Of a stretch of 41,645 bases of DNA, positions 8,638 to 15,980 are shown piece after piece (position 1 is the stretch's first letter; the number at the start of each line of letters is the position of its first letter). The stretch comes from Candidatus Obscuribacterales bacterium (lineage in GTDB: Bacteria; Cyanobacteriota; Vampirovibrionia; Obscuribacterales; Obscuribacteraceae), in contig JAIEQI010000153.1 in assembly GCA_019747875.1 (NCBI GenBank), positions 1 to 41,645 on the forward strand, read 5' to 3'. The translations under genes were made by a program, and so were the position numbers. The notes below the pieces were generated by a model, which did not search any database, was not told the origin of the DNA, and was given only the letters and a program-made list of their open reading frames with translations.

Positions 8638-9840
8638 ATGGCTATGGACAGCGGCGACATGCTCAAGCAATTGCTTGATAAGTTTGCAAACGAAACGAAA
8701 TTCATCAACGAAGAACTGAAAATTATTGAGGAGCAAATCACCGCTCTCAATACGAAACTGGACGAGTGTCAGGAAAAACGCGAACGCATCACAAAAGATC
8801 GCGAACGCGTTGTCGGCATGATGGACCGTTATCTGCATGGGAGGTTCGACCCTCCACCTGAACTTTTGGAAAAACTGCAATCAAAAGAAGTCAAAGCGCC
8901 AACTGCGCCCCTATCCGAAAGCCAGCCACAAGAAACTGGTCCGAAGATTAATGTCGCTAAACGTGTGAGCAGCAAAAAAGACTCTGAACCTGAGACGGCG
9001 GCAAAAGTTGAGCCAGTTAAAGCGAAGACAGACGAGCCAGCAGCCAAGGCGCTGAAGGCGGAGCCTGTTTCGAAGGTCGAACCAATCAAGGCAGAAGCGG
9101 TCAAAGCAGAACCAGTAAAAGCAGAGGCAGTGGCGAAAGCCGAGCCGGTAGTTAAAGCCGAGCCAGTCGTCAAAGCCGAGCCAGTCGTCAAAGCCGAGCC
9201 GGTAGTTAAAGCCGAGCCAGTCGTCAAAGCTGAGCCAGTCGTCAAGGCTGAACCAGCCTTCAAAGCTGAGCCCATATCAAAAGCAACACCGGTTACCGCG
9301 ATGATGATGGAGCCTCAGGAAGAGGTAAATGAGCAAGTGGAACCGGCCTTTGAAGAAGCAGCTCCGCTATCTGCCGCCATCCAGCCAGCAGATATGCAGG
9401 CACCGCCACCAGCGCCGGGTGTACCTTCGGATTCACTTCTCCACGCAGAACAAGATTGGGGCGAACCTCAAGCACATTGGCCCGAAGAGGTAAGCGAAGA
9501 AACATGGGAGCAAGAAACCCAGCCAACATGGCAGGAGCAGCCGCAAGGTCCAGAATCGAATGCCTGGGCTCAAGCAGCAGAGGAACAGCCCGACCAAGGC
9601 GATTACACCCAAACAGATTGGGTTCAAGACGAGCAATACCAGCATCAACAGCAAGATCCGTCATTAAGCCAAGCTTACAGCGAGCCGGTGGCACAAGCGG
9701 ATCCGAACGCAGTCAACAATGCCCAACAACCCCCGGCGCAAGACGTGCTTTCGCAAAGCGAGCAGGCTGAGCAGGGAGAAGAAGGGGATGGCGACACTGT
9801 CAAGGAGCTGAATGACGCTTTACGTAGCCTCTTCCGCTGA
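8638..9840 (+). CDS. Coiled-coil protein with KAEPVV tandem repeats
   Basis: No known function. Residues 1-70 from the ATG at 8638 form a charged coiled coil with heptad-like spacing (MLKQLLDKFANETKFINEEL and on). A long low-complexity region follows, with lysine/alanine/glutamate/proline repeats: six perfect KAEPVV units are encoded at 9136-9243, flanked by degenerate units. The remainder is acidic and rich in Q, E, P and W, and it ends NDALRSLFR, a possible amphipathic anchor. There is no signal peptide or membrane segment. The frame is open back to TTG at 8590; the ATG at 8638 or 8644 is preferred because the coiled coil begins there. Extended KAEP regions can act as spacers, so a scaffold role is conceivable but unproven. 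Confidence 0.75.
   Translation: MAMDSGDMLKQLLDKFANETKFINEELKIIEEQITALNTKLDECQEKRERITKDRERVVGMMDRYLHGRFDPPPELLEKLQSKEVKAPTAPLSESQPQETGPKINVAKRVSSKKDSEPETAAKVEPVKAKTDEPAAKALKAEPVSKVEPIKAEAVKAEPVKAEAVAKAEPVVKAEPVVKAEPVVKAEPVVKAEPVVKAEPVVKAEPAFKAEPISKATPVTAMMMEPQEEVNEQVEPAFEEAAPLSAAIQPADMQAPPPAPGVPSDSLLHAEQDWGEPQAHWPEEVSEETWEQETQPTWQEQPQGPESNAWAQAAEEQPDQGDYTQTDWVQDEQYQHQQQDPSLSQAYSEPVAQADPNAVNNAQQPPAQDVLSQSEQAEQGEEGDGDTVKELNDALRSLFR
9136..9243 (+). repeat. 18-bp coding tandem repeat (KAEPVV x6)
   Basis: Six in-phase 18-base units encode KAEPVV. Two synonymous unit types alternate, one ending CCGGTAGTT and the other CCAGTCGTC, which suggests block duplication of units rather than pure slippage. 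Degenerate units extend the array on both sides (about 9088-9280). Copy number may vary between strains. Confidence 0.9.
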
Positions 9841-9985
9841 TGCAAAGAATAAACCAGGACGCTCCGCCACTAGCGGGACTATCGCCATCGCCTCTAGTTA
9901 ATCAGAGGTCATACTAGCCGCGCTGTACTTTGCTAACATATGGCTCGTTTTGAAGTCTATTTGGACAGGAAAGGCAGACGGCCAA

Positions 9986-10198
9986 ATGAAGCAAATCAAT
10001 GCCATGATGGCAGGCACCGTAGTAGAAGTATTGGTAGCCGCAGGTGATACCATCGATAGTGGACAAGATGTTGTCATCATCGAATCAATGAAAATGCAAT
10101 TGCCCATCACTTCGGAAGTGCAAGGCAAGGTAACTGAAATCAAAGTCTCCGCAGGCGATTTCGTTAATGAGGGAGACGTAATCATAGTCTTGGAATAG
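9986..10198 (+). CDS. Biotin carboxyl carrier protein, single-domain
   Basis: A 70-residue biotinyl domain. The biotin-acceptor lysine is in IIESMKMQLPI, and the flanking halves (MAGTVVEVLVAAGDTIDSGQ; GKVTEIKVSAGDFVNEGDV) form the flattened beta-barrel. It is about the size of the stand-alone carrier YngHB of Bacillus, which serves the methylcrotonyl-CoA carboxylase set. It lies four bases before HMG-CoA lyase, so a role in leucine or isoprenoid-acid breakdown is the best inference; an acetyl- or propionyl-CoA carboxylase partner is possible. I chose the ATG at 9986 because the domain begins there; an in-frame TTG at 9950 would add 12 residues. No biotin carboxylase or carboxyltransferase gene is in the window. 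Confidence 0.85.
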   Translation: MKQINAMMAGTVVEVLVAAGDTIDSGQDVVIIESMKMQLPITSEVQGKVTEIKVSAGDFVNEGDVIIVLE

Positions 10199-10202
10199 TG
10201 AA

Positions 10203-11150
10203 ATGAATCTTCCTACAGAAGTTAGCATCGTCGAAGTTGGTCCGCGGGATGGACTACAAAACGAATCAGTAATGGTGGCAACGCCCGACAAGCGCCGATT
10301 GATAGAGGCCCTTGCCGGCGCCGGGCTACAGAGAATTGAAGTGGGCTCTTTTGTAAGTCCAAAATGGATCCCACAAATGGCCGACGGACTGGAGCTGATT
10401 CAATCACTGAATCTTCCGGCCGGTATAAGAACTTCGGCTCTCGTTCCAAATGATAAGGGCTATGAAAGCGCGCTTCAATCCGGTCTAAAAGAGATCGCCC
10501 TCTTCATGTCAGCGACTGAATCGCACAACAAAAAAAACATCAATAAGACCACGCAAGAGGCAATTGACACTTTGGCGGGTCTTGCAAAAAGAGCCCGAGA
10601 AGATGGACTCAAAGTCAGATGCTATCTCTCTGTTGTATTTGTCTGTCCCTATGAAGGCAAAACAGATGCCCGGAAAGTAGAAGAGCTTGTTAAGCAGCTC
10701 GTCTCCATTGGAATCGATGAGCTTTCCCTTGGCGATACCATTGGCGGTGCGACACCGCAAGATGTATGGAATATATTGGAACGCCTGGAGAAAGACGTGC
10801 CAAAGAACAAGCTGGCGCTTCACTTCCACGATACCAGGGGCACAGCTTTGGCTAACGTGCTGGCGGGGCTGCAAGCAGGCATTACTATTTTCGATTCCAG
10901 CATCGGAGGCATGGGAGGTTGCCCTTATGCTCCTGGCGCGGCCGGCAATCTAGCTACTGAAGATCTTGTCTACATGCTCGAAGGTATGGGCATCAAAACC
11001 GGTGTCAATTTAGAAAAGCTCGTCGATGCGGGTCAGTTGGCACAAGAACTAGTAAAACACAATTTAGCAGGGAGGTATTTGCAAGCATGTCTGGCGAGTC
11101 GAGCAAAGTTATCGAAAGAGAAAGCAGCGAACTTGGAAGCTTGCAAATGA
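10203..11150 (+). CDS. Hydroxymethylglutaryl-CoA lyase
   Basis: Cleaves 3-hydroxy-3-methylglutaryl-CoA to acetoacetate and acetyl-CoA, the last step of leucine breakdown; a cytosolic TIM-barrel enzyme of the DRE-TIM metallolyase family. Signatures seen: IVEVGPRDGLQNE with the catalytic Arg-Asp pair, VGSFVSPKWIPQMAD, SLGDTIGGATPQ, the metal-binding LHFHDTRGTALAN, and the C-terminal active-site loop GMGGCPYAPGAAGN with its cysteine. The length of 315 residues is normal. Its stop overlaps the start of the next gene (ATGA), so it belongs to a three-gene operon with the biotin carrier and the hydratase. Confidence 0.95.
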   Translation: MNLPTEVSIVEVGPRDGLQNESVMVATPDKRRLIEALAGAGLQRIEVGSFVSPKWIPQMADGLELIQSLNLPAGIRTSALVPNDKGYESALQSGLKEIALFMSATESHNKKNINKTTQEAIDTLAGLAKRAREDGLKVRCYLSVVFVCPYEGKTDARKVEELVKQLVSIGIDELSLGDTIGGATPQDVWNILERLEKDVPKNKLALHFHDTRGTALANVLAGLQAGITIFDSSIGGMGGCPYAPGAAGNLATEDLVYMLEGMGIKTGVNLEKLVDAGQLAQELVKHNLAGRYLQACLASRAKLSKEKAANLEACK

Positions 11151-11959
11151 ACGATTACTCCGACGTACTGTTAGTTGAGAAAGAGGGTCCGGTTGCCTGG
11201 CTGAAGCTCAACCGGGTGAAGGTTCACAACAGCCTCAATCGAAAACTATTGGAAGGCATGCAAGCGGCTTGCCGCAGTATTGCCCAGGACAAGGAAGTCC
11301 GCGTCGTTATCGTCACCGGCTCCGGCAAGAAGGTTTTCTGCGCAGGAGCTGACCTTACAGAGCGTAAGGGTATGACTGAAGGTCAGGTGCTGGATTATTT
11401 GAACTTGATCCAAAATACAATGCTAAGTATTGAGCAGCTCCCTCAGCCGGTGATCGCGGCAATGAATGGCTCTGCCTTCGGTGGCGGTACAGAACTTGCC
11501 CTTGCATGTGATTTGCGCATCATGACTGAAGATGCGGTCATGCGGCTGACGGAAGTCAGGCTCGGCATTATTCCCGGGGCGGGCGGTACGCAGAGACTTA
11601 GCCGTTTGATTGGCAAGTCACGGGCAAAGGAAATGATATTGACAGCACGTGCAATGTCAGCACAAGAAGCATTACAGATAGGACTGGCGCATCGAATTGC
11701 AGAGAAAGCGAATGACGATTCAGATGAGCACGAGGCGCTACGCAAGCAAGCATTTGATTGGGCGAAAGAAATTGCTCAAGCAGCTCCGCTTGCTTTGAAA
11801 GCAGCAAAATTTGCCATCGACAACGGCTTTGATCGAGATCTTTCAGCAGGTCTTGCACTTGAAACAAAAGCTTATCTTACATTGATCAACACTAAAGATC
11901 GCCTCGAAGGACTGGCGGCTTTCGCTGAAAAGCGAGACCCCGTCTACAAAGGCGAATAA
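11147..11959 (+). CDS. Enoyl-CoA hydratase, likely methylglutaconyl-CoA hydratase
   Basis: Crotonase-fold hydratase of about 270 residues. The oxyanion-hole regions are SGKKVFCAGADLTER and AAMNGSAFGGGTELALACDL. The two catalytic glutamate positions are filled, in GGGTELALA and in LTEVRLGIIPGAGGTQRLSR. The pattern matches the AUH/LiuC/YngF group, which hydrates 3-methylglutaconyl-CoA to HMG-CoA, the substrate of the lyase encoded just upstream. The ATG at 11147 overlaps the lyase stop (ATGA) and has GGAAG at 11135-11139; an in-frame ATG at 11087 would overlap the lyase by 64 bases and is unlikely. The function is inferred jointly from sequence and neighbours, as crotonases are hard to assign alone. 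Confidence 0.9.
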   Translation: MNDYSDVLLVEKEGPVAWLKLNRVKVHNSLNRKLLEGMQAACRSIAQDKEVRVVIVTGSGKKVFCAGADLTERKGMTEGQVLDYLNLIQNTMLSIEQLPQPVIAAMNGSAFGGGTELALACDLRIMTEDAVMRLTEVRLGIIPGAGGTQRLSRLIGKSRAKEMILTARAMSAQEALQIGLAHRIAEKANDDSDEHEALRKQAFDWAKEIAQAAPLALKAAKFAIDNGFDRDLSAGLALETKAYLTLINTKDRLEGLAAFAEKRDPVYKGE

Positions 11960-12022
11960 GGAAAATTAGAAGCTCACTTGAGCTAAGCAGATCGGATAAT
12001 TCCGCTAGAACAGAGAAATAAG

Positions 12023-12796
12023 GTGTCCACAAGTTCAACTCTCAGTCAGGAAATAAGACCGGACCATGCTTACGAGCAAAAACCGGTCCTGCTTCCAGAT
12101 TCAGTTCAACCCTCAGAGAAGCTACAAATGACTTGCCTCATTCTTTGTGGAGGCAAGTCAAAGAGAATGGGTCGGCCAAAAGAGTTCTTGCCTTTGGCAG
12201 GCACAACCATGCTTGAACACATCTTGGATAGAGCCCTTAATCTATTTGCTGATGTCTTGCTTGTCACAAACAAGCCCGAAGATTACGAGCATCTGAGCGC
12301 CGACATTGTAAAAGACATAGTACCGGATCGCGGTCCCCTGGCTGGAATTTTGTCAGGCTTGCTGGTTGCGCAGTATCAAGATGCATTCGTCTTACCCTGC
12401 GATATGCCGTTGTTTACAGAAAACCAGATAAGAGAATTAGCTGCTCAATATTGGGAAGCATCGCGAGGGGCCGCTTATGCGATTGAATCTTTCTCGCTAG
12501 ATCGCAATATCGGTGCACGAGGAATCGAACAAAGCGTAATGTTGTCCGGAACAGACGATCCAGTGCGTGCTGTCATCCATTCAAACGTAGGGAACGAGAG
12601 CTACTTACCAGGCGTGTTCAGCGGTTCACTTATTCCTGCCATGGAAGAAATGATATTCAGCCAGAAATATTCCTTGTCTGAATTTTTGGCGACGATTACG
12701 CACAGGAAGGCTTCCTCGGCTGCAGGCGGCTCCAGATTGCCTGCATATTTCAATGTAGATACACCAATGGACTACATCCGGTTGGTTCACTCCTAA
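12023..12796 (+). CDS. mobA: MobA-like molybdenum cofactor guanylyltransferase
   Basis: Predicted to attach GMP to molybdopterin, or to be a close NTP-transferase relative. The nucleotide loop is CLILCGGKSKRMGRPKEFLP; the metal-binding and sugar/pterin region is VPDRGPLAGILSGL, with the LPCDMPLF Asp motif. The end YFNVDTPMDYIRL is the MobA-type C-terminus. The GTG at 12023 gives 35 residues before the first strand. The ATG at 12128, with AGAGAAG at 12115-12121, would give 222 residues, closer to the usual length of around 200, and may be the true start. No other molybdopterin gene is nearby, so the assignment to molybdenum metabolism rests on sequence only. Confidence 0.8.
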   Translation: MSTSSTLSQEIRPDHAYEQKPVLLPDSVQPSEKLQMTCLILCGGKSKRMGRPKEFLPLAGTTMLEHILDRALNLFADVLLVTNKPEDYEHLSADIVKDIVPDRGPLAGILSGLLVAQYQDAFVLPCDMPLFTENQIRELAAQYWEASRGAAYAIESFSLDRNIGARGIEQSVMLSGTDDPVRAVIHSNVGNESYLPGVFSGSLIPAMEEMIFSQKYSLSEFLATITHRKASSAAGGSRLPAYFNVDTPMDYIRLVHS

Positions 12797-12840
12797 TTTG
12801 TCCAATTGAGCTGTTGGAACAAAAGGTGGTGTCATAGAGG

Positions 12841-12864
12841 CACAATAGACGGTCAACTATTGTG
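12841..12864. promoter_or_regulatory. Perfect 8-bp inverted repeat upstream of unknown gene
   Basis: CACAATAG (12841-12848) and CTATTGTG (12857-12864) form a perfect dyad around an 8-base centre, 45 bases before the start at 12909. It could be an operator for a dimeric regulator or a leader hairpin. It has no T-tract, so it is not a typical terminator for mobA. Confidence 0.35.
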
Positions 12865-12908
12865 TGGTCAAATTCATTTTCTGACAGAGTCAGCCAGAGG
12901 AAACTCCG

Positions 12909-13451
12909 ATGCAGTACAGCAAATTCGTTAACACAAAGGCAAACCAGCGCGGTAATGCCAAGAAAGAACCTTTACAGTTTCCTATCTTCGAACGATCGAA
13001 AAACCATAATCAATTTCAAAAACCGCCACAAGCAGAATTAGAACGCTTGGCGCAAGATCAAGTCAAGACAGTAGAAATTCCAAAACCGGTAATTGAGCAA
13101 GCCCCGCCAGTGGAGGCTGAACCCGCCAAGGAAGCGAGAATTCACGGCTCCGTCAATTTCGAGCAAATGCAACGCATGGAAGATCTGACTAAAGCCGATG
13201 AAGACTGGCTTGCATTTTTCATGGGCAAAACAGAACCGATTGTCTATTATTCTCAAAGTACTGAGTTAGCAACGATACCGCAAGCCAGCTTCGCGGAATC
13301 TGACGTTCATGGGCCGATCATTCCACCGGCTCCAGCTGCGCCAATTCAGGAACTTATCGAGGAATCTGAAAAGTCGGAGAACTGCCTCAATAATATTTTC
13401 GATGAGATGATCTCCGACGATAAACTATTCTCGAGGAGTGCCCTCGTATAA
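12909..13451 (+). CDS. Unknown hydrophilic protein
   Basis: I do not recognise this 180-residue protein. It has a good ribosome site (AGAGG at 12896-12900, eight bases before the ATG). The N-terminus is basic (MQYSKFVNTKANQRGNAKKE); the middle is proline/glutamate-rich (VEIPKPVIEQAPPVEAEPAK); a more ordered stretch around VNFEQMQRMEDLTKADEDWL followed by AFFMGKTEP may be a short folded motif. The C-terminus is acidic. There is no signal peptide, membrane segment or cysteine cluster. It is the last plus-strand gene before the convergent pilus region, from which it is separated by three hairpins. Confidence 0.75.
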   Translation: MQYSKFVNTKANQRGNAKKEPLQFPIFERSKNHNQFQKPPQAELERLAQDQVKTVEIPKPVIEQAPPVEAEPAKEARIHGSVNFEQMQRMEDLTKADEDWLAFFMGKTEPIVYYSQSTELATIPQASFAESDVHGPIIPPAPAAPIQELIEESEKSENCLNNIFDEMISDDKLFSRSALV

Positions 13452-13463
13452 AATAGCTCGGTA

Positions 13464-13590
13464 AGGAGCAGTATTCAGCTTAATACGCTCCTCTACCCAA
13501 GCCAAAGATCCGACGCGGAGCTGTCTGCTGCCCGCGTCGGATCTTCACTTGACGAGAATTCTTCGCAGCAGGATGCCTTACGTGCATCCT
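13464..13590. terminator. Three hairpins between convergent genes
   Basis: Three stem-loops stand in series. 13464-13492: AGGAGC/GCTCCT plus GTATT/AATAC with one bulged A. 13505-13545: a perfect 14-bp stem, AAGATCCGACGCGG with its complement, and a 13-base loop. 13570-13590: AGGATGC/GCATCCT with a 7-base loop. They sit between the plus-strand gene ending at 13451 and the minus-strand operon ending at 13624, so bidirectional transcript ending is likely, although none has a strong T-tract. Confidence 0.55.
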
Positions 13591-13623
13591 CCGAAATTGG
13601 ATCTACGTCGCCAGGGCAGATCT

Positions 13624-14136
13624 CTACGGCTTAAGCCGATCGATAGCACTGCAGGCGGTGTCGACTTGCTCATTATCGTAATTGCAGCGAGCAACAAAAT
13701 CAGCATACTTGCCCTGTTTCGACTTTAGCGACAACTGCATCTCGTTCAAATAGCCTTGTATTTCAGGCAACGCTAATTTCTTGATGAGATGGCCACTTCG
13801 CATAGCGACTTTAGCTGAACCTTGCGCATTGGCATCATCCCCTCTCCGCAAATGAGCCAGCTGCGTGGCACTCGACATAACGAGATTCTTCACAAGCAAT
13901 TCATGTGCTAGATTGCTTTTCCGAAATGCATCAAGCAAAAAATCGGGTGGCTGATCTGCCAGAGAGCTTTCCCCAGTCAGATAACAAACGAAGAAACCAC
14001 GACAGCCTGGAATGCTGGACAACAAAGAATATAGCCGAGGCATGAGATCAGCCTTGTCTGGCTCAGTTTCCAATAAAAGAAGAAGCTCCTCGCTTTCGCT
14101 CAGAGCTCCTTCAAATGATGCAGATGACTGTGTCAT
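13624..14136 (-). CDS. Unknown protein, last gene of pilus assembly operon
   Basis: A 170-residue soluble, mostly helical protein without signal peptide or membrane segment. A distinctive central stretch is IPGCRGFFVCYLTGESSLAD, followed by FLLDAFRKSNLAHELLVKNL. I have a faint memory of similar cyanobacterial conserved proteins (RGFFV-YLT, LADQP, ELLVKNLAMS) but cannot confirm it. The ATG lies three bases past the stop of the pilP-like gene, so it is almost certainly co-translated with it and may serve pilus function or simply share its regulation. Confidence 0.8.
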   Translation of the reverse strand: MTQSSASFEGALSESEELLLLLETEPDKADLMPRLYSLLSSIPGCRGFFVCYLTGESSLADQPPDFLLDAFRKSNLAHELLVKNLVMSSATQLAHLRRGDDANAQGSAKVAMRSGHLIKKLALPEIQGYLNEMQLSLKSKQGKYADFVARCNYDNEQVDTACSAIDRLKP

Positions 14137-14139
14137 TTA

Positions 14140-15237
14140 TTACTTGATTGTTGGCAAGGCTTTTACTTGGCGTTCGCCATCTTCATCGATGGTGACGCTG
14201 TCCGCATCAACCGACACTATAGATAGTGCAGCATTATTTGCATCTTCAATTTTTTCGCCAGGTCCAAGGCAGATCGTTGCCGGCCATTTGGTCATTGAAC
14301 GCACGTTAGCTGGCACAGAGAGCACAGCCTTGTTTCCGACGATTGCCGTTAGCTTGAGGAACTGAGCAACTGAAGGCTTTTCCGGAGGCATTGGAAGCAT
14401 GCCGGGATCTACTCCACCAGGAATTCCACCGAGGGCGGTTTCCCCACCAGACGGTGGCGGCGGCGGTGGTGGCTGAAGCTTTTCCTTCGTTCCACTAGCT
14501 GGTACATCAGGTGGCGGTGGTGGAACCTTGATACCTTCGTCCTTGGCTTTGCTGCCTTCGTCAGCAGAGGCAAGAGCAACGCCTTTGGACCACTGAGGGA
14601 ATTGCGCATGCTCTAGTGTGGGCTGCATCGGATCTTTTCTACCAGCAACCTGTCTTGCCTCTGCGCTTGCTTCTTCACGCTTTGTAGCTGGGAAACGATT
14701 TGCAGGAACCGGGGCTGTGGCTTGCGGCACAGGGACCGGGTTTGAATCACCAACAGCCGGTGGATTTGTATTTGCCGTATTTGCAGCAATCAATTGGTTA
14801 GCGGGCTCAGCCGGCTTTTGGGCAATGGGACTTGAAACAGGAGTTGTTGCTTGAGCTGGCGGATTAGCCGGCGGCTTTGCGGCCACGGGGACAGCATTTG
14901 CTGGAGGGGTAGTAGCAGCGGTGTTAGTGTTAGCAGCAGGCGGATTGCTTGACGCATTGCCTGCAGGTGGGTTGGCAGGCGTAGTTGCTACAGGAGCAGT
15001 GCCTGCTGGTGGATTGCTGTCTACAGGTGTAGTCGTGGCTGGTGTCGCAGTAGGATTATTGGGATTAGCAGCAGTTGTCGTTGTTGCTCCTGGCGTGACC
15101 TGGTTTGTGGCCATTCCGTTTTCATCGATTTCGTCTGTTTTATTACTACCGAACACAAGCCAGCCGCCAACTCCTCCTATAAGGAGCACGCCAGAGATGG
15201 CTAAGATGATAAACCTGGTCTTCTGTTGTTCGTCCAT
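14140..15237 (-). CDS. PilP-like inner-membrane pilus protein
   Basis: Type II membrane protein of 365 residues. One N-terminal membrane segment (FIILAISGVLLIGGVGGWLV, residues 9-28) is followed by a very long region rich in proline, alanine, threonine and asparagine (about 40-190), then polyproline stretches (KVPPPPPDVPASG; LQPPPPPPPSGG). The C-terminal 85 residues form a compact beta-rich domain (FLKLTAIVGNKAVLSV ... LPTIK), which looks like the PilP/GspC homology-region domain that contacts the secretin. Position directly after pilO supports PilP; there is no lipobox, unlike classical PilP. GAGGA precedes the ATG. The long disordered spacer would let the C-terminal domain reach across a wide periplasm. 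Confidence 0.75.
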   Translation of the reverse strand: MDEQQKTRFIILAISGVLLIGGVGGWLVFGSNKTDEIDENGMATNQVTPGATTTTAANPNNPTATPATTTPVDSNPPAGTAPVATTPANPPAGNASSNPPAANTNTAATTPPANAVPVAAKPPANPPAQATTPVSSPIAQKPAEPANQLIAANTANTNPPAVGDSNPVPVPQATAPVPANRFPATKREEASAEARQVAGRKDPMQPTLEHAQFPQWSKGVALASADEGSKAKDEGIKVPPPPPDVPASGTKEKLQPPPPPPPSGGETALGGIPGGVDPGMLPMPPEKPSVAQFLKLTAIVGNKAVLSVPANVRSMTKWPATICLGPGEKIEDANNAALSIVSVDADSVTIDEDGERQVKALPTIK

Positions 15238-15248
15238 TTAAGGATTCC

Positions 15249-15959
15249 TCATGGCAGATAGTAAGTAGAAATGTTCATCGAGATATAGAGCATATTTGGA
15301 TCGCCGGCAAGATCAGAGGGGCTGAGTGGTTGATCATCTGGTAGTTTCACTGCTTTTTCCTTGCCGCCAGCTTTCGGTATTCTGCTGACTATCTCATTGA
15401 TCTTGATGACACGCTGATACGTTTCAAGCTCATGAACTAGCTTTTGCAATCCATTGTAATCACCAGCGACCACAATCTGCTTGTTGGCGGTCTCCAATTC
15501 ATTGGCTACAGGCTCTGTTTCTGCTCCAGCGGACTTATCAGAAGCCGCATCAACATTGCCTTTCAAGGCATTCTTCAATTTATCTTGTTTTTTCTTCAAA
15601 ATTGACGATTGTTCAGGCGACGGTGCTCCGTCAGTTTTCGACGACCCGATCGAAATCAGATCCATTCCTGCTTCCTTGCACATTCGTTCAAGATCGATGG
15701 TGAATAGATCTGTATCAGGGGATTTAGGCACAGCATCTCGCAACGCGGCAATATCGGCATTCAATTGCTTTTCTTTTGCAGCCATCTTTGCCGAATCCCC
15801 GATTTTAGTTAGAAGACCTTCTGATTCGGCTTTCTTCTCGGCAACCGATGCGTCCTTTGTATTGGCCTCCTCCATCGCCGGCTGGAGCAATGAGAAGCCA
15901 ACATATCCAGCAATCAGAAAGGGCAGTGCTGCAAGCAAAATTTTAATTGTAGGACTCAT
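15249..15959 (-). CDS. pilO: Type IV pilus alignment protein PilO-like
   Basis: Bitopic inner-membrane protein of 236 residues: short cytoplasmic tail, membrane segment IKILLAALPFLIAGYVGFSL (5-24), then a coiled coil with many K/A/E residues and a ferredoxin-like periplasmic domain (IVVAGDYNGLQKLVHELETY followed by QRVIKINEI), which is the PilO signature. It follows the PilM-PilN fusion by about 20 bases and precedes the pilP-like gene by 11, the conserved pilMNOP order. AGAGG lies eight bases before the ATG. In other bacteria PilO pairs with PilN in the periplasm. A Lys/Ser-rich insert (about residues 110-150) makes it a little longer than common PilO proteins of about 200-210 residues. Confidence 0.88.
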   Translation of the reverse strand: MSPTIKILLAALPFLIAGYVGFSLLQPAMEEANTKDASVAEKKAESEGLLTKIGDSAKMAAKEKQLNADIAALRDAVPKSPDTDLFTIDLERMCKEAGMDLISIGSSKTDGAPSPEQSSILKKKQDKLKNALKGNVDAASDKSAGAETEPVANELETANKQIVVAGDYNGLQKLVHELETYQRVIKINEIVSRIPKAGGKEKAVKLPDDQPLSPSDLAGDPNMLYISMNISTYYLP

Positions 15960-15980
15960 TTTCTAACCTCTTTCTGTAAC

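Noticed and set aside
9136..9243. Direct repeats that could suggest a CRISPR array
   Set aside because: Units are contiguous 18-mers without spacers, in frame with a coding sequence.
8829..9275. 148-residue minus-strand frame made of GSALTT repeats
   Set aside because: Mirror of the KAEPVV repeat region; low complexity and no start signal.
11087..11146. Earlier ATG for the enoyl-CoA hydratase
   Set aside because: Overlaps HMG-CoA lyase by 64 bases; the ATG at 11147 has an ATGA overlap, a ribosome site and the family start.
14618..15241. Plus-strand frames rich in Gly/Ala/Val opposite the pilP-like gene
   Set aside because: Shadows of its Pro/Ala/Asn/Thr-rich coding sequence.
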